64,000 nucleotides of DNA, taken from contig CBDICR010000006.1 of NCBI GenBank assembly GCA_965277425.1, positions 930,001 to 994,000 of the forward strand. The letters are read 5' to 3'. A program made the position numbers and the translations under genes. The DNA comes from Poindextera sp965277425 (GTDB taxonomy: Bacteria > Pseudomonadota > Alphaproteobacteria > Caulobacterales > Caulobacteraceae). This document shows positions 41,913 through 50,816 of this stretch, one piece after another; within the stretch, counting starts at the first letter, position 1, and each line of letters starts with the position of its first letter. The notes below the pieces were generated by a model. That model worked only from the letters and a program-made list of their open reading frames with translations. It had not been told where the DNA came from and did not search any database.

Positions 41913-42130
41913 GCGGGCGTCCTCTCATCCTTGCTTCCCGAAACCGGGCGGTGGACGGTTGACGATCCGGGCCGGCGCACGAGTCCACTCCGGCGCCGGT
42001 CCAGACGCCATATAGGCACGAAGCCGGCGGGCGGGCGAGCCTGTCCTCGGGTAAGACGCAGGGCCCTGTCCCGTATCGAGGCCTTGCGGCATGTTGCCGG
42101 GCTTTTAGGCCCTCTTTGGGATCAGGGACC

Positions 42131-42487
42131 ATGAGCAGCGCGGCCAGCGTGCATCTGTTTTCCTACGGCACCCTGCGCCAGGCTCAGGTGCAGATGGCCT
42201 CGTTCGGCCGGCTGCCGGAGGGCTGGGAGGATGCATTGCCGGGCTATCGGCTTGGCAGGCTGGAGATCACCGACCCGGATGTGCTGGCCAAGAGCCAGGC
42301 GCGGTTTCACCCCATCGCCGAGCCGAGCCCCGATCTGGATGACGAGGTGGCCGGGACAGTGTTTCAGATCACGCCGGCCGAACTGGCCGCCGCCGACGCC
42401 TACGAGGTTGCGGACTACAGGCGCGTGCGGCTTCGCCTGAAGTCGGGCCTCAACGCCTGGGTCTATGTGCGGGCGAACCCACTCTGA
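42131..42487 (+). CDS. Gamma-glutamylcyclotransferase-fold protein (AIG2-like)
   Basis: A 118-aa protein with the small barrel of the gamma-glutamylcyclotransferase/AIG2 family. SVHLFSYGTLRQAQVQMASF contains the substrate-binding YGTL loop, and AADAYEVADYRRVRLRL carries the catalytic-type Glu. The ATG at 42131 has TCAGGGA upstream. It is divergent from the aldehyde dehydrogenase gene and followed by a hairpin. The substrate may be gamma-glutamyl amino acids or related amines; this is inferred only from the fold. Confidence 0.85.
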   Translation: MSSAASVHLFSYGTLRQAQVQMASFGRLPEGWEDALPGYRLGRLEITDPDVLAKSQARFHPIAEPSPDLDDEVAGTVFQITPAELAAADAYEVADYRRVRLRLKSGLNAWVYVRANPL

Positions 42488-42553
42488 CGAAGTTATTCCC
42501 GCCATAGCCCGGCTCGCCCCCCGTGATTTCCTTGAAACGTGAGTGTTCATGGG

Positions 42554-42573
42554 TCACCCGCATTCGCGGGTGA
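42554..42573. terminator. Palindromic hairpin between convergent genes (REP-like)
   Basis: TCACCCGC and GCGGGTGA are perfect 8-bp arms with an ATTC loop, and CTTTTT follows about 7 bases later on the plus strand. The location, after the cyclotransferase gene and beyond the nadD stop, suits a bidirectional terminator. The CCCGC-n-GCGGG core resembles the arms of the element at 7199. Confidence 0.5.
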
Positions 42574-42619
42574 TGACGATCTTTTTAGACCGCAGCGTGA
42601 ATGACGGTTTTGGTTAGCG

Positions 42620-43222
42620 TCAACCGGTCTCTTTCCGCGTCCGGATCGCGGTCGACGACTCGAAATTCAGCCGCGCCGGCAGATAGATCCAGGCCGGGGG
42701 GCGCCGGACGGCCAGGCGCCGGGCCTCACTGACCGGGCGGCGGGCCCTGGCGAAGCGGCGGGCGGCGGGCGCCAGGCGCCCTTGCAGCCCCCAGCCTGGC
42801 CGCGCCACCACGCAGACCGGGACAAGACGCATGATCTGGTCCCAACCGCGCCAGCGGTGGAAGTTGGCCAGGTTGTCGGCCCCCATCAGCCAGACGAAGC
42901 GCACGCTCGGATAGCGGGCCCGCAAGGCGCGGATCAGGTCCAGCGTGTAGCGCGTGCCCAGTTGGCTCTCGAGGTCGGAGACGATCATGCGCTGGCCGCC
43001 GGCCTGGGCGCGGGCGCTCTGCATCCGCGCCTCCAGGCTCGCGGTACCTTCGGCCGTCTTCAAAGGGTTCTGCGGCGAGACCAGCCAGATCACCCTGTCG
43101 AGCCCAAGCCGCGTCAGGGCGGTGCGCGCAATATGGGCGTGACCCGCATGGGCCGGATTGAACGAGCCGCCGAGGAGGCCGACCCGCATCCCGGGCTTGA
43201 GGTCGAAACCCGGCCGGAACAC
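42620..43222 (-). CDS. nadD: Nicotinate-nucleotide adenylyltransferase
   Basis: NadD joins ATP and nicotinate mononucleotide to deamido-NAD in NAD synthesis. The 200-aa protein has the nucleotidyltransferase signature VGLLGGSFNPAHAGHAHIAR, the second region VWLMGADNLANFHRWRGWDQ, and VSPQNPLKT for adenine binding. A GTG at 43222 is chosen since it follows the proA stop by about 16 bases and gives the family's usual length; ATG 43189 is an alternative. The frame opening at 43372 overlaps proA and is rejected. Three unrelated genes separate it from rsfS, which it often adjoins. Confidence 0.93.
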   Translation of the reverse strand: MFRPGFDLKPGMRVGLLGGSFNPAHAGHAHIARTALTRLGLDRVIWLVSPQNPLKTAEGTASLEARMQSARAQAGGQRMIVSDLESQLGTRYTLDLIRALRARYPSVRFVWLMGADNLANFHRWRGWDQIMRLVPVCVVARPGWGLQGRLAPAARRFARARRPVSEARRLAVRRPPAWIYLPARLNFESSTAIRTRKETG

Positions 43223-43238
43223 GCGCGGCCCCCCGGCG

Positions 43239-44513
43239 TCACGCGCGGGTCTGGCCGGCCCCGTGGACCACATATTTGAAGATCGTGAGTTGTTCGGCGC
43301 CGACGGGGCCCCTGGCATGCAGCTTGTCGGTGGCGACGCCGATCTCGGCGCCGAAACCGAACTCGCCGCCATCGGAAAATTGCGGCGAGGCGTTGACCAC
43401 CACTACGGCCGAATCGACCCCGGCGGTGAAGGCGTCCTCGGCCGCCTTGGCCTCGGCGACGATGGCGTCGGTATGGCCTGAGCCGTACTTGCGAATGTGC
43501 GCAATGGCGCCCTCGACCCCATCGACGACGGCGACGGAGAGGACCGGGGCGAGATATTCGGTGATCCAGTCCTCTTGCGTTGCCGGCGTCATGGCCGGGA
43601 CCAGGACGCAGGCGGCGTCGTCGCCGCGCAGCTCGCAGCCGGCGGCGATCAGATCCCCGGCGATGGGCGGCAACAGCGTCCCGGCGGCGGCGCGGTCGAT
43701 CAGCAGGGTCTCGGTGGTCTGGCAGACGGTGACCCGGCGCATCTTGCCGTTCAGCACGATGGCGCGGGCCTTGGCGAGGTCGGCCGAGGCGTCGACATAG
43801 ACATGGCAGAGGCCTTCCAGATGGCCAAGGACGGGGGCCTTGGCCTCGGCCTGGACACGCGCGACCAGGCCCTTGCCGCCGCGCGGGATGATCAGGTTGA
43901 TGCTGCGGTGGAGCCCGGTGAGGATCAGCCCCACCGCCGCCCGGTCGGCCACCGGCACGATCTGCACGCAACTGGTCGGCAGGCCGGCCTCGATCAGGCC
44001 CCGCTCAAGGGCGGCGTGGATGGCCAGGGCCGAGCGCAGGCATTCCGAGCCCGAGCGCAGGATCACCGCATTGCCGGATCGCACGCAGAGGGCGGCGGCG
44101 TCGGCGGTGACGTTCGGCCGGCTCTCATAGATCATGGCGATGACGCCGATGGGCGTGCGCACCCGGGCGATGTCGAGCCCGTTCGGCCGCGTCCACTGGG
44201 CGATCACCGCGCCGACGGGGTCGGCGATCGCCGCAACCTCGTCCAGGCCGCGCGCGATGGCCTCGACGCGGGCGGCGTCCAGGGTCAGCCGGTCCTGCAT
44301 CGCCGCGGTCAGGCCCGCCGCGCGGCCCGCCGCCTGATCCTCGGCATTGGCCGCCAGAACCTGCGCGGCCTGCGCCCGCAGCGCCCGGGCCATGCCGGCG
44401 ATGGCGGCCGTGCGCGCCTCGGCGCTGGCCAGCCTGAGCGCCTCCGCGCCCAGCCGCGCGTCGCGCCCCATGGCGCCCATCAAGGCATCGAGATTGAGGC
44501 CCGCGTCATCCAT
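43239..44513 (-). CDS. proA: Gamma-glutamyl phosphate reductase
   Basis: ProA reduces gamma-glutamyl phosphate to glutamate semialdehyde with NADPH, the second step of proline synthesis. The 424-aa protein has the aldehyde-dehydrogenase-like fold with TPIGVIAMIYESRPNVTADA, the nucleotide segment GNAVILRSGSE, LIIPRGGKGL, the catalytic Cys in MRRVTVCQTTETLL and the C-terminal HARGPVGAEQLTIFKYVVHG motif. The ATG at 44513 is the family start. ProB, its partner kinase, is about 2 kb upstream, separated by a plus-strand protease gene, so proA needs its own promoter in the 44514-44625 gap. Confidence 0.96.
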   Translation of the reverse strand: MDDAGLNLDALMGAMGRDARLGAEALRLASAEARTAAIAGMARALRAQAAQVLAANAEDQAAGRAAGLTAAMQDRLTLDAARVEAIARGLDEVAAIADPVGAVIAQWTRPNGLDIARVRTPIGVIAMIYESRPNVTADAAALCVRSGNAVILRSGSECLRSALAIHAALERGLIEAGLPTSCVQIVPVADRAAVGLILTGLHRSINLIIPRGGKGLVARVQAEAKAPVLGHLEGLCHVYVDASADLAKARAIVLNGKMRRVTVCQTTETLLIDRAAAGTLLPPIAGDLIAAGCELRGDDAACVLVPAMTPATQEDWITEYLAPVLSVAVVDGVEGAIAHIRKYGSGHTDAIVAEAKAAEDAFTAGVDSAVVVVNASPQFSDGGEFGFGAEIGVATDKLHARGPVGAEQLTIFKYVVHGAGQTRA

Positions 44514-44625
44514 GGGTGCGGTTTCGCGGCGATTGGCGGATTTTGCAAGGCTTTCGACGCTGCACACGCAGCGGTGTGTGATTCAGGCACTTTCTCTCGT
44601 GCCGTCGCTTTTGTACGCTTGCAAC

Positions 44626-46413
44626 ATGAAGGTGCATTCGATTCTGCTCTTGGTCGCGACATCGGCGGCTGTGCTGCTGGGATTTCCGGCCTATGCCGCC
44701 TGTCAGCTCGCCAAGCTCCCCGACCTTCCGGTGACCATGCGCGGGTCAAGGGCGACGGTGCCGGCCAAGGTCGATGGCGCGGACGGGCTGTTCATGGTCG
44801 ATACGGGCGCCTTTTTCAGTTCAGCCAGTTCCACCGCCGTGGCGAAATACGGCTTGAAAGAAGGACCGGCCCCCTTCGGCCTGACCGTCGTCGGCGTCGG
44901 TCACGGTGAAGCCGAGATCTCCGTGGCGAACGTAAAGGATTTCGTCTTCGACAGCCTGCCCTTCCACCACATCGACTTCATCGTTCTGGACAGGCCGCTG
45001 GGGGAAGATTGGGATGGGAGCATCGGCGAGAACATCCTCGGCGCTCCGGACGTTGAATATGACCTCGCCAACGGCGCCATTCGCCTGTTCGAGCCGACGG
45101 GTTGCCGAAACGCCGATCTCGCCTATTGGGCTGCGTCCCAGCCCTATTCGGTGGTCGACAGCGATTCCGACACAGCGCTTCAGCCTCCGACCGCCTTCGC
45201 CAGCCTCAACGGCGTCAGAATCCGGGTCATGTTCGATACCGGCTCGCCGCGCTCACTGCTGTCGCTTTCCGCCGCCGCCCGAGCGGGAGTCAAGCCATCC
45301 GACGCGGGTGTGGTTTCGTCGGGCTATACCGGCGGCGTGGCGAAGCGCAGTCAACTTAAGGTCTGGATGGGTCATTTCGCCAGCTTCAAGATCGGCGACG
45401 AAGAGATCAAGAACACGCCGTTGCACTTCGGCGATATCGATATGCCGAACGTCGATATGCTCCTCGGCGCCGACTTCTTCCTGTCCCACCGGATTTTCGT
45501 ATCTAACAGTCAGCACAAGATCTATTTCACCTATAATGGCGGACGAGTATTCAATCTGGATACTGTTCCCGAGCTCGCGCCAGACGCGGCTGCTTCGCCG
45601 TCGGCGGGCTCCGGCGCGCCGGGCGCCGTAGCCGCAGACGCGCCTCAGGACGCTCCAGCCTACGCCCGGCGCGCCGCGGCCTACGCCGCCAGGCGTGACT
45701 ATCCTGACGCGATTTCGGATCTGACCCATGCGATCGCCCTTGCGCCAGACGATGCGGACTATGTGTACGCGCGCGGCCGGGCCGAATTCGCCAACAAGCA
45801 GTTGCTCCTTGGCCAGGCGGATCTCGACCAGGCCCTCAAGCTAAAGCCGGACGACATCTCGGCCCTGGTGACGCGCGCGATGGTCTATCGGTCCGTGCGC
45901 CAGCCCGCCCAGGCGAAGGCCGACCTCGAATCTGCCGGCCGGTTCGCCGACAAGCAGCCGGCCCAGCGAATATTCATCGCCGTGGCCTATTCGAGCATGC
46001 ATATGTTCAAGGAGGCCCTGCCTCAACTCGACCAGTGGATCGCCGAGAATCCCCACGACGAGCGCATGGCGCAGGCGTTGAACGAGCGCTGCTGGGCGCG
46101 CGCGCAGTTGGGAACGGAGCTTGATAAGGCGCTGGCCGACTGTAACGCGGCCCTTCGACTCGATCCCGGCGCTCCGACCATGCTCGATAGCCGCGGCCTG
46201 GTCGGACTGCGGATGGGAAACGTCGACAAATCGATCGCCGACTACAACGCCGCTCTGCGTCTGCGCCCGAACACCACCTGGTCGCTGTACGGCCGGGGCC
46301 TGGCCGAACTGCGCAAAGGCATGGCCACCGAGGGCCACACGGATATCCAGGCCGCCGTCGCCCTTGATCCGCTTATAACCGACCAGGCCAAGGCCGTCGG
46401 CCTGACCCCTTGA
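44626..46413 (+). CDS. Two-lobed retropepsin-like aspartic protease with TPR repeats
   Basis: A 595-aa exported protein. A signal peptide (ILLLVATSAAVLLGFPAYAA) is followed by two successive retropepsin-like units, each with an aspartic motif: GLFMVDTGAFFSSASST near residue 50 and VMFDTGSPRSLLSLSAAARA near 203. Together they could form one two-Asp active site in a single chain, as in pepsin. After about residue 345 come tetratricopeptide repeats (DYPDAISDLTHAIALAPDDA, KALADCNAALRLDPGAP, VDKSIADYNAALRLRPNTTW). The frame opening at 44347 overlaps proA; ATG 44626 has the signal peptide. Base composition is lower in GC than the neighbours, and the gene splits proB from proA, so acquisition by transfer is likely. 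Target unknown. Confidence 0.88.
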   Translation: MKVHSILLLVATSAAVLLGFPAYAACQLAKLPDLPVTMRGSRATVPAKVDGADGLFMVDTGAFFSSASSTAVAKYGLKEGPAPFGLTVVGVGHGEAEISVANVKDFVFDSLPFHHIDFIVLDRPLGEDWDGSIGENILGAPDVEYDLANGAIRLFEPTGCRNADLAYWAASQPYSVVDSDSDTALQPPTAFASLNGVRIRVMFDTGSPRSLLSLSAAARAGVKPSDAGVVSSGYTGGVAKRSQLKVWMGHFASFKIGDEEIKNTPLHFGDIDMPNVDMLLGADFFLSHRIFVSNSQHKIYFTYNGGRVFNLDTVPELAPDAAASPSAGSGAPGAVAADAPQDAPAYARRAAAYAARRDYPDAISDLTHAIALAPDDADYVYARGRAEFANKQLLLGQADLDQALKLKPDDISALVTRAMVYRSVRQPAQAKADLESAGRFADKQPAQRIFIAVAYSSMHMFKEALPQLDQWIAENPHDERMAQALNERCWARAQLGTELDKALADCNAALRLDPGAPTMLDSRGLVGLRMGNVDKSIADYNAALRLRPNTTWSLYGRGLAELRKGMATEGHTDIQAAVALDPLITDQAKAVGLTP

Positions 46414-46425
46414 GAGGCTTTCGCG

Positions 46426-46521
46426 ATGAACGTTCGCTCGCCAGCAGAGCCGCACGAGACCGAAGCGGCGATCCTGCGCGAGGTCCTGGCGCGATATCAG
46501 GCCACGGCCGACGTGATCTAG
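46426..46521 (+). CDS. Possible 31-aa ORF or gene remnant
   Basis: An ATG at 46426 with GAGAGG upstream opens 31 codons (NVRSPAEPHETEAAILREVL then ARYQATADVI) and stops inside the proB stop region on the other strand. It lies 12 bases after the protease gene. The amphipathic sequence could be a small protein, but it could equally be the head of a gene cut off by a rearrangement at this site. Confidence 0.3.
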   Translation: MNVRSPAEPHETEAAILREVLARYQATADVI

Positions 46522-47635
46522 ACGCTCAGCGCCAGGTCGTCGGCGTGGATGAGGGGGGCGCCGGCGGTGTAGCCGAGCAGGGCCTCGATGTCCGACGAGC
46601 GCGCGCCGGCGATCTTTTCGGCGTCGACGGCGTCGTAGCGGCTGAGGCCCCGGGCGATCTCGCCGCCCTGTTCGTCCCGCACCACCACCGCATCGCCCTT
46701 TTCGAAACGGCCTTCGACCAAGCGCACGCCGGCGGGCAGCAGAGACTTGCCGGCCTTCAGCGCCGTGGCCGCGCCCGCATCGACGATGAAGGCGCCCTGC
46801 GGGGCGAGGCTGCCGGCGATCCAGGTCTTGTAGGCCGCCGACGGCGTGGTGGAGGCCTCGATCAGGGTTGCGCGACCACCGGCCTCGACCGCCTTCAGTG
46901 GCGCGGCCTGCGCGCCCAGCGCGATCAGGGTGGCGCAGCCGGCGCTGGCGGCGATTCGGGCGGCGGCGATCTTGGTCGCCATGCCGCCAGAGCCGACGCC
47001 GGCCTCCAGGTTCACGCCGCCCGCCATGGCGTCGATCTGCGGCGTCAGCTCGCTGACCCGGGGAATGTGCCGGGCCGCGGCGTCCTTGCGCGGATCGGCA
47101 GAATAGAGGCCGTCGATGTCGGACAGCAGCACCAGCAGGTCCGCGCCGACCATCTGCGCCACCCGGGCGGCCAGCCGGTCGTTGTCGCCGTAGCGGATCT
47201 CCTCGGTGGCGACGGTGTCGTTCTCGTTGATCACCGGGGTGACGCCGAGCGCGATCAGCCGCTCCAGCGTGGCGCGCGCGTTCAGCCAGCGCCGGCGGGT
47301 CTCGGTGTCGTCGGGGCTGAGCAGGATCTGGGCGGCGATCATCTTGTGGGGTTTGAACGCCTCCTCCCAGGCATGCATCAGCAGCGACTGGCCGGTGGCC
47401 GCGGCGGCCTGTTTGGCCGGCAGATCCAGGCGTTTGCGGCTCAAACCCAAGCGCCGGCGGCCGAGCGCGACCGCGCCCGACGAGACGATGAGAAGCTCCT
47501 GGCCGCGCGCCCGGATCCGGGCCGCATCCTCGGCGAAGGATGCAAGCCAGGCGCGATCCACCGAACCGTCGGCCGCATTGACCAAGAGCGACGAGCCGAC
47601 CTTGACCACCAGCCGCCTGGCCTCGCCGAGGCCGC

Positions 47636-47639
<4 letters not shown>
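46518..47639 (-). CDS. proB: Glutamate 5-kinase
   Basis: ProB phosphorylates glutamate in the first step of proline synthesis and is usually feedback-inhibited by proline. The 373-aa protein contains the amino-acid kinase domain (ARRLVVKVGSSLLVNAADGS, LLIVSSGAVALGRRRLG, VINENDTVATEEIRYGDNDR, GSGGMATKIAAARIA) and a C-terminal PUA domain (GAPLIHADDLAL). ATG 47639 overlaps the obgE stop by 4 bases, so the two are coupled. The much longer frame upstream is a shadow of obgE. Confidence 0.96.
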
Positions 47640-48673
<1,034 letters not shown>

Positions 48674-48705
48674 CGGGTTCGATATCGATTGCAGAGGGAA
48701 GCGAT

Positions 48706-48854
48706 CCTTCTCCCCTTGCGGGAGAAGGTGTCAGCGAAGCTGACGGATGAGGGGTCGCGCGGCGATCACCGAGGTGCGGCCGGACGCGGCGGACGCGCCT
48801 TTCGACCCCTCATCCGACCCCTTCGGGGCCACCTTCTCCCGCAAGGAGAGAAGG
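48706..48854. repeat. Palindromic intergenic element (RIME-like)
   Basis: Two 52-bp arms, 48706-48757 and 48803-48854, are near-perfect inverted copies. Each begins CCTTCTC at its outer end, has TGCGGGAGAAGGTG, a variable self-complementary middle (TCAGCGAAGCTGA in one, a CCCCGAAGGGG core in the other) and ends GGATGAGGGGTCG. The spacer is 45 bases. This pattern is typical of dispersed alphaproteobacterial repeats. It lies upstream of obgE and downstream of the GNAT gene. Confidence 0.75.
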
Positions 48855-48909
48855 CGCGCCTTATAACAGCTTCTGTCGTCTCATCGGGCGCCGTTGTTCC
48901 GAAGGCGCC

Positions 48910-49437
48910 TCACGCCAGCCACACCATCATCCGGGTCGGGGCTTCCTCGCCTCTCGCCTTGGAATAGTGGGGCTGGACGACGCCGGTATAGAGGAAGCCG
49001 GCCTTTTCCAGCACGCGGCCCGAGGCGGGGTTATCGGCGAAATGGCCCGCCGTCACCAGCCGCTTGCCCCAGCCGCCGCTCGCCCAGCCGAGCGCCGCGT
49101 TCGTCGCCTCCGTAGCATAGCCCCGGCCCCAAAAGGGCCGGCCGATCCAGTAGCCCACCTCCGGCGCCGGCGGGTCCTTCGGATGGAAACCCAGAACGCC
49201 GACGAAGCCGTCCCGTGGATGCTCGATGGCGAACACCGTCTCGCGGACCCGGTCGCGCGCCTCCATGCGGCGCAGGAAATCGTCCGCGTGGTCGCGGGTA
49301 TAGGGATGCGGCATGCCCGTGGTCATGCGCGCGACATCGAAGTCGTTGGCCAGTTCGGCCAGTCGGGCGGCGTCGTCCAGACGCGGCGCGCGCAAGGCCA
49401 GCCTCGCCGTGGCGATGGTTTCGGGTTGGTCGACCAT
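48910..49437 (-). CDS. GNAT-family N-acetyltransferase (RimJ/RimL-like)
   Basis: A 175-aa acetyltransferase with TARLALRAPRLDDAARLAEL, GVLGFHPKDPPAPEVGYWIG, the acetyl-CoA loop RPFWGRGYATEATNAALGWA and FADNPASGRVLEKAGFLYTG. The ATG at 49437 has AAGGGAGG upstream; the earlier frame start is not needed. The order rplU-rpmA-GNAT-obgE-proB is common in alphaproteobacteria. A ribosomal protein or another small amine may be the substrate. A strong terminator separates it from rpmA. Confidence 0.9.
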   Translation of the reverse strand: MVDQPETIATARLALRAPRLDDAARLAELANDFDVARMTTGMPHPYTRDHADDFLRRMEARDRVRETVFAIEHPRDGFVGVLGFHPKDPPAPEVGYWIGRPFWGRGYATEATNAALGWASGGWGKRLVTAGHFADNPASGRVLEKAGFLYTGVVQPHYSKARGEEAPTRMMVWLA

Positions 49438-49483
49438 GTCCGCCTCCCTTCGAGCCCGTTCTCGTCCGCGGGCTCTTTCAGAC

Positions 49484-49518
49484 AAAAAAGCGGGGAGTCC
49501 GGCGTCCGGACTCCCCGC
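49484..49518 (-). terminator. Rho-independent terminator of rplU-rpmA
   Basis: GCGGGGAGTCCGG and its exact complement form a 13-bp stem with a 3-base loop, and six T residues follow on the minus strand. It lies 67 bases downstream of rpmA and is the clearest intrinsic terminator in the window. Confidence 0.9.
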
Positions 49519-49584
49519 TCTATCTCGTGTCCGGATCGCTGCTTTTCAATGCGGCGCGATCCGGAGAAAATCTCTGAAACGGCC

Positions 49585-49857
49585 TTATTTTGCTGGGGCG
49601 TCCCCAGCCGGCACCACGGCCACATAGGTCCGGTCAAGCCGCTTGGTCACGAACTTGACCGCGCCGGTCGCGGTGGCGAAGAGCGTGTGGTCCCTGCCGA
49701 GACCCACGTTTTCACCCGGCCAGAACTTGGTGCCACGTTGGCGGACCAGGATGTTGCCGGCCAGCACCTGCTCGCCGCCGAACTTCTTGACCCCGAGCCG
49801 TTGGCCGGCGGAGTCGCGCCCATTGCGCGAGGAGCCGCCCGATTTCTTGTGCGCCAT
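49585..49857 (-). CDS. rpmA: Ribosomal protein L27
   Basis: A 90-aa protein of the 50S subunit near the peptidyl transferase centre. It has the complete family pattern AHKKSGGSSRNGRDSAGQRL, then GVKKFGGEQVLAGNILVRQR, GTKFWPGENVGLGRDHTLFA, TATGAVKFV. No N-terminal leader for processing by a Prp protease is seen. It lies 12 bases after rplU and shares its promoter and terminator. Confidence 0.98.
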   Translation of the reverse strand: MAHKKSGGSSRNGRDSAGQRLGVKKFGGEQVLAGNILVRQRGTKFWPGENVGLGRDHTLFATATGAVKFVTKRLDRTYVAVVPAGDAPAK

Positions 49858-49869
49858 ATCGAGGTCTCC

Positions 49870-50568
49870 TTAAGCCTTGGGTTTGGCCGGCTTGGCGGCC
49901 GGCTTCTTGGCGGCCGCCGCCTTGGCTTCGGACTTGGCCGCGGCGGCCTTGGGTTTGGCTTCAGCCTTGGCTTTGGCCTCAGCCTTGGGCTTGGCTTGCG
50001 CCTTGGTCTTGGTTTCAGTCTTGGCCTTCGCTTCGGCCTTGGCGGCGGGCTTCGCGACTGGCTTTTCCGCCGCCGGCTTGGCCGCGGTCTTCTGTTCGGC
50101 CTCGGCTTCAGGCGCCTTGGCGGCGGCCTTGGGCTTGGGCGCCGCTTTGGCCGGCTTGGCCTCGACGGGGCTAGCGACCTTTTCGCCGCGAGCGCGGGCG
50201 TTCAGAACCGCGCGCGGGGTCAGGTTGACCTCGCCGGACCAGGTGTCCGAACCGCCAGCGCCGGTGACGGACGTCACGCGCAGCACGCTCTCCCATTGCC
50301 GGTGTCCGGCGGTGCGGCGATAGCCCTGGCGACGGATCTTCTTGAAGACCTTGATCTTGTCGCCCTTGCGGGTCTCGATCAGAGCCGCCTCGACGACCGC
50401 GCCGGCCACCGTGGGGGCACCCACACTCACGCTCGCGCCGTCGCCCAGCATGAGCACCCGGTCGAAGGCGACCTTTGCGCCGACATCGCCACCGAGCTTG
50501 TCGACGACGAGCAGATCGCCCGCCTTCACCCGGTATTGCTTGCCGCCGGTTTCGATAACCGCGTACAT
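49870..50568 (-). CDS. rplU: Ribosomal protein L21 with long Ala/Lys-rich tail
   Basis: The first 103 residues are a normal L21 (MYAVIETGGKQYRVKAGDLL, KIKVFKKIRRQGYRRTAGHR), a 23S rRNA-binding protein. The frame continues for about 129 residues to a total of 232 aa. The first part of the extension (TSVTGAGGSDTWSGEVNLTP) looks folded, while the last 95 residues consist largely of Ala, Lys, Pro and Glu (KPAKAAPKPKAAAKAPEAEA, KAKTETKTKAQAKPKAEAKA), resembling histone H1-like tails. The frame and codon bias stay intact up to the stop. L21 is about 103 aa in most bacteria, although tailed forms occur among alphaproteobacteria. Possible extra nucleic-acid binding is inferred. Confidence 0.96.
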   Translation of the reverse strand: MYAVIETGGKQYRVKAGDLLVVDKLGGDVGAKVAFDRVLMLGDGASVSVGAPTVAGAVVEAALIETRKGDKIKVFKKIRRQGYRRTAGHRQWESVLRVTSVTGAGGSDTWSGEVNLTPRAVLNARARGEKVASPVEAKPAKAAPKPKAAAKAPEAEAEQKTAAKPAAEKPVAKPAAKAEAKAKTETKTKAQAKPKAEAKAKAEAKPKAAAAKSEAKAAAAKKPAAKPAKPKA

Positions 50569-50629
50569 CGCGTTGATCCTGGTCGAAATGAAAGCCGCCC
50601 GCGAGCGGACCCACGGGCGAGAGGCGCTG

Positions 50630-50659
50630 CTTATAGCGAAAGGGCGGCGACCAAGTCAA
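50630..50659 (-). promoter_or_regulatory. Promoter of rplU-rpmA
   Basis: On the minus strand, TTGACT (50659-50654) and TATAAG (50635-50630) lie 18 bases apart, close to the sigma-70 consensus. The likely transcription start gives a leader of about 55 bases before rplU. Confidence 0.75.
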
Positions 50660-50673
50660 CGTAGCGCTCGCCT

Positions 50674-50686
50674 GTTACATTGTAAC
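50674..50686. promoter_or_regulatory. GTTACA-T-TGTAAC palindrome, Zur-like operator candidate
   Basis: A perfect 13-bp palindrome located 15 bases before the first ORF of a zinc-type ABC transporter operon and about 15 bases upstream of the rplU -35 box. Its AT-rich GTTA...TAAC form resembles operators of Fur-family regulators such as Zur. It may repress the transporter in zinc-replete cells. Confidence 0.5.
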
Positions 50687-50701
50687 GGGCTATAGGCGCT
50701 C

Positions 50702-50812
50702 ATGGGGTCAAGACATCCGAGCCTGCTGCAGATGAGCGCCGCTCGCCGGCTGGCGCTGGCGCTCATAGGCTGCGCCATCGTCTGGATCGCCGTCGCCCTG
50801 GCGCTGGCCTGA
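50702..50812 (+). CDS. 36-aa single-pass membrane ORF ahead of the zinc-type transporter
   Basis: ATG 50702 opens 36 codons: a basic head (GSRHPSLLQMSAARRL) followed by a hydrophobic helix (ALALIGCAIVWIAVALALA), the shape of a small inner-membrane protein. It ends 4 bases before the ABC ATPase start, whose ribosome-binding site would lie inside it, so translational coupling is likely. A TATAGG hexamer lies 5 bases before the ATG, compatible with a leaderless transcript. It could be a transporter accessory protein, a leader peptide or a chance ORF; the position and composition favour a real small gene. Confidence 0.5.
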   Translation: MGSRHPSLLQMSAARRLALALIGCAIVWIAVALALA

Positions 50813-50816
50813 CGTC

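Noticed and set aside
44564..44580. CACAC...GTGTG palindrome in the proA/protease divergent gap
   Set aside because: Arms of only about 5 bases with mismatched centre; too weak to call an operator.
44347..44625. Upstream extension of the protease gene
   Set aside because: Overlaps proA and has no conserved content; the signal peptide begins at ATG 44626.
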